This document shows, piece by piece, positions 15,610-21,939 of a DNA stretch of 24,934 bases. The stretch covers positions 1 to 24,934 of the forward strand of contig JAKDKI010000004.1 of NCBI GenBank assembly GCA_030453435.1, given 5' to 3'. This DNA is from Kocuria sp. (GTDB taxonomy: Bacteria > Actinomycetota > Actinomycetes > Actinomycetales > Micrococcaceae). The translations under genes were made by a program, and so were the position numbers. Within the stretch, counting starts at the first letter, position 1; every line of letters starts with the position of its first letter. The notes under the pieces were generated by a model. It was not told where the DNA came from and ran no database searches. It saw only the letters and a list, made by a program, of their open reading frames with translations.

Positions 15610-16893
15610 GTGAACACTCGAAGCAACCGCGCTTTCGGCCGCATCTCCAAGGCCACTGCGGCCGCGGCACTGTCCGTCGCCGTCCTCGCGCCCTTCACCG
15701 CTCCCGCTTACGCGCAGCCCGATACCCGCCCAGCCGCAACTGAAGCCGCCGCGAACAACGGGACGCAGGTGGCGTCGTCGGCGGGCGAGCCGCTGTTGAT
15801 CGGTCACCGCGGTGCCGCGGGCACTGCCCCGGAGAACACGGTTTCGGCATTCAAGGACGCGCGTTCCTCGCACGCGGATTACTTCGAGATTGATGTGCAG
15901 CTCTCCGCCGACGGCGTGCCTTTCCTCTTCCACGACGACACCCCCGCACGCACCACCAACGTGGAAGACGTGTTCCCAGGCCGCGAGAACGACCCGATCA
16001 CCTCGTTCACCTGGGCCGAGCTGCAGCAGCTGGACGCGGGTTCGTACTTCTCGGACAAGTTCGTGGGCGAGAAGATCCCGCACTTCGATGACGCCGCCAA
16101 GATCGCCAACAACAAGATCGGCGTGTTCATCGAGATCAAGTCGCCGGTCAACTCCCCCGGCATTGAAAAGGTCGTCGCGGACTCGCTGCAGAACAATCGC
16201 GACTGGAATCGTCTGTTGAAGAACGATCAAATCGAGGTCTTGGGCTTCGACGCCGCGTCCAACCAGCGCTTCTCGGAGCTCGCCCCGGACGTTCCCCTCC
16301 AGCAGCTGATCGGCACCGTTCCCGACTCCGCAACCCTGGCGCAGATCGCCACGTACGCCGATCACTTCGGCACGAGCTACCGGAACCTGGACGCCGCCGG
16401 CGTGGCGCGGGTCAAGGCCGCGGGCATGGGCATCGGCGTGTACACCGTGAACTCCACGGAGGCCTATGACCAGATGGTCGCGCTGGGCGTCGACCGTGTG
16501 ACCGGAGATTTCCCGATCCAGTTCTCCCGCCACGAACGCGGTCAGAAGCCGTTCCCGCAGAACACGGGCGTGCAGATCGCAGACTCGATCAATGATGTGC
16601 CCGGCGACGACCTGCAGCCGGAAATCGGCGAGCACGTGATCTTGCAGAACACCACGAACCGCACGATCGATGTGTCGGGCTACATCATCCGCGACGCTGC
16701 CAATACCCAGCTCACCGTGGGCGACGGCTACATCCTGGCTCCGGGCGCGCAACTGCGCATCTACACCGGCCCGGGCACCAACCGCGCGGACGCCTACTAC
16801 AACAACGGGACCGCCAACGTCCTCAACAACGGCGGCGACTCCGTTGCCCTGTGGACCGGTAACGGGAACCTGCAGGACACCTTCGCCAACTAG
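15610..16893 (+). CDS. Secreted glycerophosphodiester phosphodiesterase with C-terminal lamin-tail-like domain
   Basis: The 427-residue precursor has a Sec signal peptide with likely cleavage after Ala-Tyr-Ala (residue 35). The GDPD barrel follows: GHRGAAGTAPENTVSAF (His66, Arg67), the metal ligands in YFEIDVQLSADGVP (Glu93, Asp95), the second catalytic His108 in LFHDDTP, a later FIEIKSP, and GVDRVTGDFP closing the barrel. Residues from about 318 (TGVQIADSINDVPGDD) to the end form a beta-rich domain with VILQNTTNRTIDVSGYIIRD, typical of lamin-tail domains that bind surfaces or DNA in secreted enzymes. It should hydrolyse glycerophosphodiesters outside the cell, supplying glycerol-3-phosphate; teichoic acid or phospholipid debris are possible substrates. 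GTG at 15610 has GAAAGG upstream. A strong hairpin follows. Confidence 0.9.
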   Translation: MNTRSNRAFGRISKATAAAALSVAVLAPFTAPAYAQPDTRPAATEAAANNGTQVASSAGEPLLIGHRGAAGTAPENTVSAFKDARSSHADYFEIDVQLSADGVPFLFHDDTPARTTNVEDVFPGRENDPITSFTWAELQQLDAGSYFSDKFVGEKIPHFDDAAKIANNKIGVFIEIKSPVNSPGIEKVVADSLQNNRDWNRLLKNDQIEVLGFDAASNQRFSELAPDVPLQQLIGTVPDSATLAQIATYADHFGTSYRNLDAAGVARVKAAGMGIGVYTVNSTEAYDQMVALGVDRVTGDFPIQFSRHERGQKPFPQNTGVQIADSINDVPGDDLQPEIGEHVILQNTTNRTIDVSGYIIRDAANTQLTVGDGYILAPGAQLRIYTGPGTNRADAYYNNGTANVLNNGGDSVALWTGNGNLQDTFAN

Positions 16894-16912
16894 CTTCGCA
16901 CCACAGCCGACG

Positions 16913-16955
16913 ACGGTGGGCGGTCACCTTCGCATGGAAGGTGACCGCCCGCCGT
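16913..16955 (+). terminator. Strong hairpin terminator after the phosphodiesterase gene
   Basis: A 19-base stem (16913-16931 with 16937-16955; one G-T wobble) and a five-base loop, starting 19 bases after the stop codon. The core is GGGCGGTCACCTTC and its complement. No T-run follows, as usual for actinobacterial intrinsic terminators. The next 97 bases to the small minus-strand gene hold nothing recognised. Confidence 0.85.
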
Positions 16956-17052
16956 GGTCGTGGGATATTAACGTGGAGCCATTGGCAAGCTCACCGGCCC
17001 GGCACAACAGCTCCAGTCCGGTTATGCGATGTCACCTGGATTACGTGGTTGA

Positions 17053-17199
17053 TCAGCCGCCGAGGCCGAGATCCAGCGAGATAACGCCAATACCGATCAC
17101 CAGTCCGGTGGCCAAGAAGAACCCGATCATAATGAGAATGAGGCCCCAGGGGGTGCCCTTCTGCGGGTTGGTGGGCTGAGTCTTCGGTGAGTCTTCCAT
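17053..17199 (-). CDS. Small single-pass membrane protein (48 aa)
   Basis: The 48-residue product has a polar N-terminus (MEDSPKTQPTNPQKG) and one long hydrophobic segment (WGLILIMIGFFLATGLVIGI) ending in GVISLDLGLGG. It looks like a small membrane peptide; no family is recognised. The longer open frame back to 17340 is rejected because GAAGGGAAG lies directly before the ATG at 17199 and the upstream residues are Arg-rich noise. It is divergent from the NmrA-like gene, with 251 bases between them. Confidence 0.6.
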   Translation of the reverse strand: MEDSPKTQPTNPQKGTPWGLILIMIGFFLATGLVIGIGVISLDLGLGG

Positions 17200-17348
17200 G
17201 ATCTTCCCTTCAATCGGCTGTGCTTCTAGTTTTACAGGTTCAAGGCGGGGACGCCTCGCATGACATGTTCGGGTCTTCCCAGAAACCGCCCGATGGGCGC
17301 TGCGGCCTGGAGTGAAGATCCTTCGGCGCTGCCCTTTCATGCTGCCAT

Positions 17349-17363
17349 CCAGGTAAGTCCTGG
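17349..17363. promoter_or_regulatory. Short inverted repeat in the divergent intergenic region
   Basis: CCAGG-TAAGT-CCTGG, a 5-bp inverted repeat with a five-base centre, lies midway in the 17200-17450 region between divergent genes. It could be an operator, but the arms are short and chance occurrence is possible. Confidence 0.2.
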
Positions 17364-17414
17364 TGAACTGTTGAATCTCTTCAGATGCCTCGGAGGAGCT
17401 CGTGGAAGGCTTGA

Positions 17415-17424
17415 TGACTAGTCA
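17415..17424. promoter_or_regulatory. 10-base perfect palindrome, possible operator of the NmrA-like gene
   Basis: TGACTAGTCA is a perfect palindrome 26 bases before the start codon at 17451, in a position where a repressor would block transcription or initiation. Genes of this oxidoreductase family are sometimes controlled by redox-sensing HxlR or MarR regulators, but no regulator is adjacent. Confidence 0.3.
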
Positions 17425-17450
17425 ACACCCATCGACGAAAAGAGGACACC

Positions 17451-18065
17451 ATGAAGATCACGATTATCGGCGGATCCAGAGGCACCGGTGCCCACGTTGG
17501 CGCGGCAGCGCTGCAGGCCGGGGATGACGTCACCGTGCTGTCCCGCAGTGGTGACGTACCCGCTGACGTGCGGAGCGTCGTCGGCAGCGCGACCGATCCT
17601 GCAGCAGTGCGTGAGGCAATTGCGGGCGCGGACGCCGTCGTCGTCACCGTGGGTGGGGCCAAGGGCGTCAAGCATCAACGCGCCGAGGTGACGAAAACCG
17701 TCATTACGGCGATGAAGGAGGCGGGCGTGGGTCGGCTGATCGTACAGTCGTCGCTGGGTGCAGGTAACTCTGCGTCGCAGCTCTCGGCGCCACTTAACCT
17801 GATCACGCCAATCGTGCTGGCCAAACCGCTGGCCGATCACAATGAGCAGGAAGCGGCTGTTGAGAAGTCCGGATTGGATTGGACGATCGTGCGTCCGTCG
17901 GGGTTGTCGGACAAATCCGCGACGGGTGAGGTCAAGGCTCTGGAAGTTGACCAGGAAGGCAAACTGGGCGGCTCGATTCCGCGAGCGGATCTGGCCGCGT
18001 ACATGCTCGCAGCGGTGACCGATCAGTCCACATTCGGTAAGGCCATCGGCGTGAGCAGCCGGTAG
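17451..18065 (+). CDS. NmrA-like/atypical SDR NAD(P)-binding protein
   Basis: This 204-residue protein opens with a nucleotide-binding motif, MKITIIGGSRGTGAHVGAAAL, and continues with DAVVVTVGG, VGRLIVQSSLGAGNS, LDWTIVRPSGLSD and SIPRADLAAYMLAAV. These are hallmarks of the atypical short-chain dehydrogenases (NmrA, YwnB, BLVRB-like), which bind NAD(P)H and act as reductases or redox sensors. The classical Tyr-x3-Lys catalytic pair is not present, as expected for atypical members. The start has AGAGGA four bases upstream. It is followed by the alcohol dehydrogenase after 84 bases containing a possible promoter, so the two may be transcribed independently. Confidence 0.85.
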   Translation: MKITIIGGSRGTGAHVGAAALQAGDDVTVLSRSGDVPADVRSVVGSATDPAAVREAIAGADAVVVTVGGAKGVKHQRAEVTKTVITAMKEAGVGRLIVQSSLGAGNSASQLSAPLNLITPIVLAKPLADHNEQEAAVEKSGLDWTIVRPSGLSDKSATGEVKALEVDQEGKLGGSIPRADLAAYMLAAVTDQSTFGKAIGVSSR

Positions 18066-18106
18066 TGAAAAGGGTCTCACAGCCCTGTATTCGCGCGGAA
18101 CTTTCA

Positions 18107-18112
18107 TATAAT
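18107..18112 (+). promoter_or_regulatory. Putative -10 element for the alcohol dehydrogenase gene
   Basis: A consensus TATAAT lies 37 bases before the start codon in an otherwise GC-rich spacer. It is inside an imperfect dyad, CTTTCA-TATAA-TGGAAG (18101-18117), which could be an operator. No good -35 is seen at the usual distance (CCTGTA at 18084), so an activator or alternative sigma factor may be needed. Confidence 0.45.
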
Positions 18113-18149
18113 GGAAGTGTTCACATTCGAGGACGAGTAGGAGCACACC

Positions 18150-19097
18150 ATGAGGGCATGGCATTTCGTTGGTACCCACAAGCCGTTCGAGCGCGTGGAG
18201 ATTCCCGAGCCCACCGCTGGGCCGGGCAAGGTAGTCATTGACGTGAAAGCCGCTGGGTTGTGCCACTCCGACGTGGGCATCATGGAGGACGAGAAGTGGC
18301 TCGCCAACATGAAGGAACTTCCGGTCGTCCCGGGCCATGAGACCGCCGGCGTGATTAGCGAAGTTGGCGAGGGCGTTACCGACTGGAAAGTCGGTGACAA
18401 GGTTGCCGTCACCCCCATGGCCGAGTTCATGGGCTACATGGTCAACGGCGCGTGGGAGGACCGCGCGGAAGTTTCGGTCGAGGCACTCATTCCGATGCCC
18501 GAAGGAGTCAGCTTTGCTGAAGCAGCCGCCGCTACCGACGCCGGCATGACCTCCGTGGGCGCTTTGACCACCGGCGGTATTGAGGCCGGAATGAAGGTTG
18601 GCATCATCGGTTTCGGTGGCCTCGGTCAGATCGGCGCCCGAGTTGCTCACTTACGCGGCGCCAAGGTGTACGTTGCGGAGATCAACGAAAAGGTCTGGGA
18701 CCGCGCCCGTGAAGGTGGAGCCGTCAAGGTGGCCAAGTCCATCTCGGAGTTCGCCGACGACGAGCTCGACGTGATCATCGACTACGCCGGCTTTGGCGTG
18801 ACCACCAAGGAAGCACTGGACGTCGTGAAGTGGTCTGGCGGAGGACGCGTGGTCCAGGTGGGCATGGGCAAGCTGGAAGCCACCATCGACATCTACCCGC
18901 TCATCCTTGGTCGCAAGGAACTGGTCGGTTCGCAGGGCGGTAGCAAGGAAGACATCCTGGAGACTATGAAGTACATGGCCTCCGGCGATCTCACTCCGGT
19001 CATCAGCGAGATTGATTTCGAGGAAATCGCGGACGGCATCCAACAGCTGATCGACGGCACCGCGGAGGGCCGATTGGTGGCGAAGGTCGCCGACTGA
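18150..19097 (+). CDS. Zinc-type medium-chain alcohol dehydrogenase without structural-zinc lobe
   Basis: The 315-residue protein has the N-terminal GroES-like catalytic domain and a Rossmann domain (VGIIGFGGLGQIGARVA, near 150-166). Catalytic zinc ligands appear as Cys38 (LCHSD), His63-Glu64 (PGHET) and, in the third ligand position, Asp130 (TDAGMTSVGAL) in place of cysteine, as in several NADP-dependent alcohol dehydrogenases. After GDKVAVTP the chain goes directly to AEFMGYMVNGAWEDRAEV; the usual loop with four cysteines for the structural zinc, about 25 residues, is missing. It should oxidise alcohols or reduce aldehydes with NAD(P)(H); substrate unknown. The ATG at 18150 has AGGAG upstream, and a TATAAT promoter lies further upstream. 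A strong hairpin ends the unit. Confidence 0.87.
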   Translation: MRAWHFVGTHKPFERVEIPEPTAGPGKVVIDVKAAGLCHSDVGIMEDEKWLANMKELPVVPGHETAGVISEVGEGVTDWKVGDKVAVTPMAEFMGYMVNGAWEDRAEVSVEALIPMPEGVSFAEAAAATDAGMTSVGALTTGGIEAGMKVGIIGFGGLGQIGARVAHLRGAKVYVAEINEKVWDRAREGGAVKVAKSISEFADDELDVIIDYAGFGVTTKEALDVVKWSGGGRVVQVGMGKLEATIDIYPLILGRKELVGSQGGSKEDILETMKYMASGDLTPVISEIDFEEIADGIQQLIDGTAEGRLVAKVAD

Positions 19098-19120
19098 CTC
19101 TGAAGCGCACAGCGTTAAGT

Positions 19121-19162
19121 GAGGAAAGTGCACCCGGGAGGCATTCTGGGTGCACTTTCCTC
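19121..19162 (+). terminator. Strong hairpin terminator after the alcohol dehydrogenase gene
   Basis: A perfect 15-bp stem (19121-19135 with 19148-19162, core GAGGAAAGTGCACCC) with a 12-base loop, beginning 23 bases after the stop. The right arm carries TTTCCTC but no terminal T-run. Confidence 0.85.
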
Positions 19163-19206
19163 GCATAGGCCTTTCGGCATCACCGGTAGTCAGTCACTGT
19201 TGTTAT

Positions 19207-19563
19207 GTGAGCGATGAACTGCACATGACCCCGTGGCATCTCGTGGCCTTTCTGGGCGAGGTCATTCTGTGGGGCTGCGCCGCGTGGGCGGGTTGGACCC
19301 TCGTCGGCGGACCGGGCCGGTTGCTCGCGGCCGCGGTGCTTCTGGTCGGGATCATCATTATCTGGTCCATTTGGGCCGCTCCCCGCGCCAAGTGGCGGCT
19401 TTCTTTGTGGCCGCGCCTCGGTCTGGTCACCGTGCTCGGGGTGGCCGTGAGTACATTGTTCTTGTCAGTCACGCACTGGCCCGGAATCATCACCGCGCTC
19501 AGTTCCACGGCAGCAATTGTGGCGGCCCAGTTCATGGACGATCGCACCGAGGGAGCGCCCTGA
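19207..19563 (+). CDS. YrdB-family (DUF2568) membrane protein
   Basis: About 118 residues with four hydrophobic segments: HLVAFLGEVILWGCAAWAG, LLAAAVLLVGIIIIWSIW, LGLVTVLGVAVSTLFLSV and WPGIITALSSTAAIVAAQF. The block IWSIWAAPRAKWRLSLWPRL between segments two and three is the characteristic feature of the DUF2568/YrdB group, small integral membrane proteins of unknown function. Two starts are possible: GTG at 19207 and ATG at 19225 (MTPWHLV); neither has a strong ribosome site, and the choice is uncertain. A longer frame starting at 19150 would begin inside the preceding terminator and is rejected. Confidence 0.7.
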   Translation: MSDELHMTPWHLVAFLGEVILWGCAAWAGWTLVGGPGRLLAAAVLLVGIIIIWSIWAAPRAKWRLSLWPRLGLVTVLGVAVSTLFLSVTHWPGIITALSSTAAIVAAQFMDDRTEGAP

Positions 19564-19567
19564 CGCA

Positions 19568-19587
19568 GCGTCGTTGAACTACGACGC
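19568..19587. terminator. Bidirectional hairpin between convergent genes
   Basis: A 7-bp perfect stem (GCGTCGT with ACGACGC) and six-base loop, five bases after the YrdB-like gene and 31 before the stop of the convergent methyltransferase. A weaker terminator that could serve both strands. Confidence 0.45.
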
Positions 19588-19617
19588 CGCTCGCGGCCTC
19601 ACTGGAGTCCGCGCTCT

Positions 19618-20343
19618 TTAGTTCTTGCGCGCCACAAACACGAGTTCTCGGCCCGGCCGGTCCGGGGCGTCTCGGACGTCCTCCGCGGTGAATCCAGCAT
19701 CTTCCAGTGATGCGGTGAGTTCGTCTCGACTGCGGAACCGGAGAGTGCTCGTGGAGTCGATGCGAGCGCCGTCGTTGCGGAATATGGTGGGCGAATCAAA
19801 GGTGACCAGGGCACCGTCGACGTGGGTGATCTCAACCCAGGTTTCGACCTCGCCGTTGTGGGATGTACGGATGACCTCACGCGTGCTGTCGTGGGTCCAG
19901 TTCTCCCAGGCGCGGCGCTCGGGATCGCGCGATTCGAAGATGAGGCGGCCGCCCGGGCGGAGAGCGGAATGGGCAGCGATAATGGTGCCCAACCAGTCCT
20001 CGTCGGTGAGGAAAACCTGGGCGACGTTGGCGGTCATGAACGCCAGGTCGACTTGGAGCGGCAATACGTCGGGTGCGGTGCCGTGGACCCAGGTGACGTT
20101 GTCCGCGTGGGGTTTCTGACGGGCGATGTCGAGGGATGCTCCGGCAGGGTCCACCCCGACCACGTCCACTCCCCTGCTCGCGAGCAACGTTGCGAACGTG
20201 CCAGTGCCGCAGCCGATGTCCACGACGCGTGACGCGCCGAACTCGTCGACCATGGCCACGTAGGGGTCGAGGTCGCTGCGGTCACCCTCGATGACGTCGT
20301 AGACGGCGGCTAGTCGGGCGTTGTCGAAGATGGGGTCGGGCAT
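19618..20343 (-). CDS. Class I SAM-dependent methyltransferase
   Basis: This 241-residue protein begins MPDPIFDNARLAAVYDVIEG, the usual opening of small-molecule methyltransferases of the Methyltransf_25 type. It has motif I VVDIGCGTGTFATLLA, the acidic ribose contact in VVGVDPAGASLDIA, and LRPGGRLIFESRDP after the sheet. The C-terminal half (EVETWVEITHVDGALVTFDS, LRFRSRDELTASLEDAGF) is a common beta-lid in this group. Substrate unknown; nothing in the neighbourhood suggests a pathway. ATG at 20343 is chosen; a GTG five codons upstream is possible, and neither has a clear ribosome site. The divergent partner is the toxin-antitoxin-like unit. Confidence 0.85.
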   Translation of the reverse strand: MPDPIFDNARLAAVYDVIEGDRSDLDPYVAMVDEFGASRVVDIGCGTGTFATLLASRGVDVVGVDPAGASLDIARQKPHADNVTWVHGTAPDVLPLQVDLAFMTANVAQVFLTDEDWLGTIIAAHSALRPGGRLIFESRDPERRAWENWTHDSTREVIRTSHNGEVETWVEITHVDGALVTFDSPTIFRNDGARIDSTSTLRFRSRDELTASLEDAGFTAEDVRDAPDRPGRELVFVARKN

Positions 20344-20526
20344 GGTGCCATTGTCCACAAGTGCAGCGATGACTGTTCCGTTTCCCCTGATGGTTCGAAA
20401 CTATTTGGACATGAACATTCGAGCACTTTCCAATTCCTACTTCACCGAAACGTCTGGAGCTAGTTGCAGCGGTCCTGGCCTGAATGGCAATGCCTCGACG
20501 CGGCGGATATCGCAAGGTAACTTGGA

Positions 20527-20757
20527 ATGACAGGTGATCCGCTTATCGCCACATCGGCCCTCAAGCACTTGAGGAGTAAGGATGACATCCTTCATGCGTA
20601 CCGGAATCCGATTCGCGCTTGGGACCTTGGCGACGGTTTCACAATGATCATTGGAGCAAGCCCTCCGGGGGCGCTATTGGAGATCGGCTACGTTCAGGGC
20701 GTAGACCACATTGTTATCATCCATGCGATGCCAGCACGCAGAAAGTTTTTAAGGTGA
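20527..20757 (+). CDS. Putative toxin component, BrnT/DUF4258-like small protein
   Basis: The 76-residue protein has KHLRSKDDILHAYRNPIRAW, DGFTMIIGASPPGALLEIGY and a C-terminal IVIIHAMPARRKFLR. The order (helix, short strands with a glycine turn, LEI strand, and a final basic HAMPAR-K-L motif) resembles BrnT-like or RelE-fold toxins that act as ribonucleases. Conserved His and Arg at the C-terminus could be catalytic. I do not claim the activity: the assignment rests on remembered similarity of fold motifs and on gene context. Five bases after the stop comes a small gene with a DNA-binding helix-turn-helix, as in type II toxin-antitoxin operons. The ATG at 20527 follows AAGGTAACTTGGA. The region is lower in G+C than most of the window. 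Confidence 0.6.
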   Translation: MTGDPLIATSALKHLRSKDDILHAYRNPIRAWDLGDGFTMIIGASPPGALLEIGYVQGVDHIVIIHAMPARRKFLR

Positions 20758-20762
20758 TCCAG

Positions 20763-21032
20763 ATGCCCCGCACTACTGATGAGATCCTTGCTCACGCGGA
20801 CGAACTCGCAGCTCGGTTCGAGTCCTACGAACCAAACTCGGATGACGAGCTGAATGCGAACGCGATTCTGGAACTGCGCACCGCCGTCGCTGAACAGTCT
20901 GCGGCGCAGCGCCACATTCAAGAGGCCGTGCGACAGGCCCGGAACTCCGGGATGTCGTGGGCGGCGATAGGTAGCTTGGTGGGAACATCAGGCGAGGCCG
21001 CCCGGCAAAGGTATGGAAACCAAGCGGCTTGA
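20763..21032 (+). CDS. Putative antitoxin with C-terminal helix-turn-helix
   Basis: The 89-residue acidic, helical protein begins MPRTTDEILAHADELAARFE and ends with SGMSWAAIGSLVGTSGEAAR then QRYG. That ending is a helix-turn-helix like those of small sigma-region-4 or Trp-repressor-type proteins, typical of actinobacterial 'hypothetical' genes beside small basic toxins. The middle (NAILELRTAVAEQSAAQRHIQEAVRQA) is a long helix suited to dimerisation or to masking a partner. AAGGTGA precedes the ATG, overlapping the stop region of the upstream gene, so translation is coupled. I infer an antitoxin and autorepressor; a plain DNA-binding protein is the alternative. Confidence 0.6.
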   Translation: MPRTTDEILAHADELAARFESYEPNSDDELNANAILELRTAVAEQSAAQRHIQEAVRQARNSGMSWAAIGSLVGTSGEAARQRYGNQAA

Positions 21033-21086
21033 GAACCTCATGATGTGTCGCCCTCGAACCAACTTTTTCCTGATAGGCGTGCACTC

Positions 21087-21571
21087 ATGACCGCTCAACC
21101 AACACCATTTGCTATGTACCAGGAAGGCCCTACCTGCATGGAACCAAAGCCCGGTTCGTTCCGGGAGAGCTGCTGACGCCTGGATACGCCTCGGACTTCG
21201 AGGGCAGCCGCACATTGCGCCACGTCTACATCACTCAAACTCTGGACGCCGCGGCGTAGGGTACCGAACTGGCCGCCGGGCCTGTGCCTGGACGGATCTA
21301 CATTGTGGAACCGACCGGAGCTATCGAAGATGATCCGCATGTCACCGACAAACGATTCCCTGGTAACCCCACCCGTTCCTACCGAAGCTTGGGGGCCGTT
21401 CGCATCCTGTCGGAGCTGAGGAACTGGACCGGGCATACTGCGGATCAGCTCCAGACCATGATGGGCGGGCTGGCAGGCCTCCGGGCTCGTTGTAAGAACA
21501 CGATCATTGACGAACGACCACGCGGAGTCGCCACGCAAACCGAGTGTGGTGTGAGGAACAAGCGTGTGTGA
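21087..21571 (+). pseudogene. Decayed NAD+-rifampin ADP-ribosyltransferase (arr)
   Basis: Pieces of Arr are recognisable in order. In the first frame: MTAQPTPFAMYQEGP. After a one-base loss near 21134-21136, in frame 2: YLHGTKARFVPGELLTPGYA, SDFEGSRTLRHVYITQTLDA, then an in-frame TAG (21257-21259), then GTELAAGPVPGRIYIVEPTG, IEDDPHVTDKRFPGNPTRSY and SLGAVRILSELRNWTGHT. In the family the residue at the TAG is tryptophan (xWGAELA), so TGG changed to TAG. Two inactivating lesions mean no full-length enzyme is made. Functional Arr transfers ADP-ribose to rifamycins and inactivates them. The last residues after NTIID look like run-on past the old end. It sits beside the toxin-antitoxin-like pair. 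Confidence 0.85.
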
Positions 21572-21710
21572 GGCAGTTTTTCCGCGCTTTCCTCCCCTGA
21601 GGCTTTGTCCTTCCCTCCTACGCCCGCCCAAGCCAGTCCGATAGTGTGGCATGCATCACACGCAAGACAATTCGCGGGCCAGCGACAGTAGCCCCGCTTC
21701 AGGAGGAACC

Positions 21711-21920
21711 GTGTCCAACAACGTGTACAACATCACCGAAATCGTCGGCACCTCCCCGGAGGGCAGTGACGCCGCGATCACTAACGCGCTGGCCGAAGCA
21801 TCCAAGTCCTTACGCAACCTGGACTGGTTCGAAGTTCAGTCGGTTCGCGGCCACATCAAGGACGGCAAGGTCGCAGACTGGCAGGTCACCATCAAGGTCG
21901 GCTTCCGTCACGAGGGCTGA
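21711..21920 (+). CDS. Dodecin family flavin-binding protein
   Basis: This 69-residue protein is of typical dodecin length and carries VYNITEIVGTSPEGSDAAIT, then LRNLDWFEVQSVRGHIKDG and a C-terminal WQVTIKVGFRHEG. Dodecins form hollow dodecamers that bind flavins (or CoA) through a conserved tryptophan, here probably the one in LDWFEV, and buffer free flavin in the cytoplasm. The GTG start at 21711 has AGGAGG upstream; an ATG at 21651 would add 20 low-complexity residues without a site. It is convergent with a flavin monooxygenase, 19 bases away. The 139 bases before the start contain no other gene. Confidence 0.9.
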   Translation: MSNNVYNITEIVGTSPEGSDAAITNALAEASKSLRNLDWFEVQSVRGHIKDGKVADWQVTIKVGFRHEG

Positions 21921-21939
21921 CGCAGAAACACGGCACTGG

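Noticed and set aside
15481..16752. Long open reading frame on the minus strand opposite the phosphodiesterase gene (423 codons)
   Set aside because: Antisense shadow of a GC-rich gene; composition is dominated by Val, Arg, Gly and His with no recognisable family, and the sense-strand protein is clear.
17418..18650. 410-codon minus-strand frame spanning two plus-strand genes and their spacer
   Set aside because: No start signal or motif; it is opposite two well-supported oxidoreductases. The absence of stops follows from codon bias.
20385..20410. GGTTCGAAAC resembling a tRNA T-loop
   Set aside because: The flanking bases do not form the T stem and no acceptor, D or anticodon arms are found upstream.
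21257..21259. TAG in the arr relic as recoded stop (readthrough)
   Set aside because: The same gene has an upstream frameshift, and a single TGG-to-TAG change explains the stop; no recoding signal seen.
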